Positions 61,496 to 64,000 of a stretch of 64,000 nucleotides of DNA are shown piece after piece (positions within the stretch are counted from its first letter, which is position 1; the number at the start of each line of letters is the position of its first letter). Below the pieces are notes generated by a model. That model made no database searches. It worked only from the letters and a program-made list of their open reading frames with translations, and had not been told where the DNA came from. Where the stretch lies: contig JAEILZ010000004.1 of assembly GCA_018873225.1 (NCBI GenBank), positions 3,038,001-3,102,000 on the forward strand, given 5' to 3'. The DNA is from [Phialemoniopsis] sp. UDSM-2020. Lineage: Eukaryota; Ascomycota; Sordariomycetes; Thyridiales; Thyridiaceae. The position numbers were made by a program, and so were the translations under genes.

Positions 61496-64000
61496 ATGGC
61501 GACCACCGACAACAATGACCGCTTTACCGCGGAACTTACTCATGTCTTGGCCACGCATCCAACCGAGGCCGAGAGGTACCAGATCCGCACCACTCTCATG
61601 TGGCTTGCAGCAGCCATGCGCCCTGTACGCGCTGCCGAGCTCTACATGGCCGTCATTATCGAGAGCTGTATGGATTTCGACCTTGTCGAGTCCTTCGTCA
61701 ATGAGACCAAGACTGTCGACGAGGCCAAGGCGATCTCCCTGCTCAAGGACCTCGTCGGCGACCTCATCACCATCCGCGCCGATGACTCGGGCCGCTATTT
61801 TGCCTCCCTGACCGACCCGGACCTGCCGAGCTTCCTCGCCAATATCGACCCCGACGAGCAGGGCGACCTCCGTGTCGTTCGCTACTCCCCCAAGGATACC
61901 CACATGATCGCCGCCTGCATCTGCCTCATGGTCTGCACCGGCTCTACCATGCTCACGGCGCATGTGCACAGCGGCACTGTCGCTTCCTCCTTCATTGCTT
62001 ACGCCTGGGCCCACTGGAGCGAACATTTCAAGCTCTCGGGCTACGAGCTGTCCAACGAGCATCTCACCACAATGCTCAACTCCATGGCCTTTTGCGTCTC
62101 TACCGACATCCTAGCCTTCCTTATCGCTCTCAACGACTTCATCACTGGTCCCGTCACCTTCCCTGCCTCGGACGACTATCTGCAGTCCATTGCGCTTGTA
62201 GAAAGGGCCCAGCTAGCTCTGGAGAAGCCGATAAAGACGCTTTCAAAATACGTCCAGAAGTATGGCATTGCCAAGCAATTACATTCCGCTCGTACCCTCT
62301 ACGAAGCCTCTCGAGGCGACCGCGAGACTGCGGACCATGAGAGACTGGAGCTTAGCACTGCTTCCACCGAGTCCAAGTCCAAGACCGAGTGCCTTCTCAT
62401 CGACAACCTGGTCGCCAAGTCGAATCAGTACTTTGGCCCGGACGAATGGAACCTCATCAATGACTATGCCAAGGTCACGCGCGACCTGCGGGAAATCTGT
62501 GTCATCTTTTCCCTGCCTCCGCTCCATGAAGAGCTGTTGAAGGAGTTCGAGAACTGGTCTCCGACTGATTCTCTCGTCAGTATGGCCAATTTCACTGAGA
62601 GCATAGCGAGCTTTCCTTTCTGGAAGGAGTTGCCTGCAGGAACTACTTCTATTCCCGCTTTCGAGATCACCGATACCCACGATCCAAACTACCAGATTGC
62701 CCAACTCATCAACTCTCGCCTAAGAAAGGCTGACGACCTTTCCGGATCTGGCGACCAAAAGACGGACCAAGATGTTAGGATCCAGCCGAGAGCAGCCGAC
62801 GACATTCCCAGCCAATTTTCGCAAACGAGATGGGCGGCGGCCAAGGCAGTAGAGCAGTTCAAGAACAACAAGGCCAAGATCACCCGCGGTTCGACCTTCA
62901 CCCTCAACGATCTCCGAGCCCTTTCCCAGCGAACCACATCCTTCGCCTCCATCCCTGCTGGGGCCACTGGCGGAGATCCCTTTAAGCACGTCTCGCCACT
63001 CGTCCCCAATGCGATACGACGCTTCTACCGCAAGAACCTCCGCCCCGTTGTCAATTGGTTCGCGGGCTCCCAAATGATGGGTTCCCTCGACAGCTTCAGC
63101 GCCGGCGCCTTCACGGGTGGCCTCGTGAACCTGTGGCCCAACACCAAGGCTGGCATTCTCTCCGACGGCTACTCGGTCGCCATGATTCACTTCCTCTTCG
63201 CCATTATGCTCAACCACTTGCGCCGCATGTTCGTCCCCTGGCTCGGCACCTACATGTACTACCACCCGCTCGAAGACCTGCGCCTCGCCATCTCCAACCC
63301 GGACGTCTACCTCAACCAGGCCCTCTCCATCGGCTACTTCCGGATCCTCTTATACCAGGCCCAAAAGTACGTCGTCGACCTGTTTGGCGGCTTCATGATC
63401 GGCTTCGTCGCCATGAACGCGGGCACCTGGCCCGAGGCCATGCTCGAGCCCTTCCGCCGCAACAACCCGCACCAGGTCGTCTGGGTCGAGCGCTCCATGC
63501 ACCTCGTAAAGGTCGGCTACCTGTTCTACGCCTTCATGGCCGCCTCGTACATCTTTGACCGCATCGGCAGCACGTCGGCCTTCCTCATCGCCGCGGCCAA
63601 GCTGCTCTTCGGCGGCGACGCCGAGCACATCGCCCTGGGCCGCCTCCTGCGCAAGCACCTCTTCGTCATGCCCACCCTCGGCTATCAGGTCTACTCGTAC
63701 ACAACGTCGTGCATCTGGCCCCTGCTCTGGGGCTCCGTCGTCTGCGCCGTCGTTGGCCAACCGGGCCTGCTCATGGCCGTCCTGGGCGTCAGCGGCACCA
63801 CCTACGCCATCCTGCGCTACCGCGCCCGCTTCTACATCGCCCTCGAGCTCAGCGGCCTCTTTGTCGTGAGCGGCTTTCTGCTCGTTTCGGCAATTTTACT
63901 TGCGGTCGAGTTCGTCAACGATCCTTTGGGTTTCCGGACGAGCACGAGCCGTGCGCGAAGAGTCGGGTCTGCGGCCAAGGGCCTCATGCCGATGGGTAAC
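61496..64000 (+). CDS. Large polytopic membrane protein of unknown function, partial (3' end outside window)
   Basis: An open frame of 835 codons from the ATG at 61496 to the window edge without an intron. Residues 1-130 (TLMWLAAAMRPVRAAELYMA, LLKDLVGDLITI, HMIAACICLMVC) resemble the winged-helix segment that follows NACHT domains in fungal STAND proteins, though there is no P-loop here. The middle is soluble and helical. The C-half is hydrophobic with about eight possible membrane segments (FMIGFVAMNAG, VGYLFYAFMAASYIF, LLWGSVVCAVVGQPGLLMAV, LFVVSGFLLVSAILLAV). I do not recognise the family. GC-rich, strongly biased codons suggest a well-expressed gene. The final bases (GGTAAC) could be a splice donor. 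Confidence 0.8.
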   Translation, partial: MATTDNNDRFTAELTHVLATHPTEAERYQIRTTLMWLAAAMRPVRAAELYMAVIIESCMDFDLVESFVNETKTVDEAKAISLLKDLVGDLITIRADDSGRYFASLTDPDLPSFLANIDPDEQGDLRVVRYSPKDTHMIAACICLMVCTGSTMLTAHVHSGTVASSFIAYAWAHWSEHFKLSGYELSNEHLTTMLNSMAFCVSTDILAFLIALNDFITGPVTFPASDDYLQSIALVERAQLALEKPIKTLSKYVQKYGIAKQLHSARTLYEASRGDRETADHERLELSTASTESKSKTECLLIDNLVAKSNQYFGPDEWNLINDYAKVTRDLREICVIFSLPPLHEELLKEFENWSPTDSLVSMANFTESIASFPFWKELPAGTTSIPAFEITDTHDPNYQIAQLINSRLRKADDLSGSGDQKTDQDVRIQPRAADDIPSQFSQTRWAAAKAVEQFKNNKAKITRGSTFTLNDLRALSQRTTSFASIPAGATGGDPFKHVSPLVPNAIRRFYRKNLRPVVNWFAGSQMMGSLDSFSAGAFTGGLVNLWPNTKAGILSDGYSVAMIHFLFAIMLNHLRRMFVPWLGTYMYYHPLEDLRLAISNPDVYLNQALSIGYFRILLYQAQKYVVDLFGGFMIGFVAMNAGTWPEAMLEPFRRNNPHQVVWVERSMHLVKVGYLFYAFMAASYIFDRIGSTSAFLIAAAKLLFGGDAEHIALGRLLRKHLFVMPTLGYQVYSYTTSCIWPLLWGSVVCAVVGQPGLLMAVLGVSGTTYAILRYRARFYIALELSGLFVVSGFLLVSAILLAVEFVNDPLGFRTSTSRARRVGSAAKGLMPMGN

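Overview
The window comes from a filamentous ascomycete (Pezizomycotina, most likely a Sordariomycete). The evidence is short introns (about 47-85 nt) with fungal GTANGT donors and CTRAC branch sites, HET-domain proteins, a Zn2Cys6 regulator, Dal5- and TRI12-type major facilitator transporters, a WSC/GPI wall protein and a fungal-type GNA1. I assembled 24 genes by hand from exon frames and splice signals and added one weak small-protein candidate. I saw no tRNA, rRNA, transposon or CRISPR array.

Layout. 1-6 kb: the 5' part of a GH43 arabinanase, a TRI12-like efflux pump and an arylsulfotransferase-family protein. 6-16.6 kb: a Zn2Cys6 regulator, a GAF-only protein, a Dal5-family transporter divergent from an amidohydrolase across a CCGG-palindrome promoter, a proline-racemase-fold enzyme carrying the dehydratase Cys/Thr pair, and a 93-residue four-exon Dabb protein. 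This reads as a small catabolic island, perhaps for imidodipeptides and hydroxyproline. 16.8-23.7 kb: three same-strand genes, HET protein, polytopic membrane protein and a second divergent HET protein. 24-30 kb: a cysteine-rich GPI-anchored WSC protein and a cytochrome P450.

31.6-38.8 kb: an NLR-like protein (DUF7708-like N-terminus, NACHT NTPase, C-terminal C2H2 zinc fingers) head to head with a RAD5/RAD16-like SNF2 ATPase. 39-44 kb: two convergent 2-oxoglutarate oxygenases and a second Dal5-family transporter. 45.7-50.3 kb: a very large low-complexity protein of unknown function. 51-52.3 kb: a short-chain dehydrogenase with a GC-AG intron. 52.3-55.7 kb: a gene-poor block. 55.7-64 kb: a Cnn_1N (centrosomin motif 1) coiled-coil protein, glucosamine-6-phosphate N-acetyltransferase, and a large polytopic membrane protein running off the window end.

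The strongest leads are the HET-membrane-HET array and the NACHT-zinc-finger/SNF2 pair, both candidates for fungal self/non-self recognition, and the transporter-amidohydrolase-dehydratase island. The 44-64 kb part is mostly housekeeping or cell-structure genes; the first 44 kb is accessory in character.
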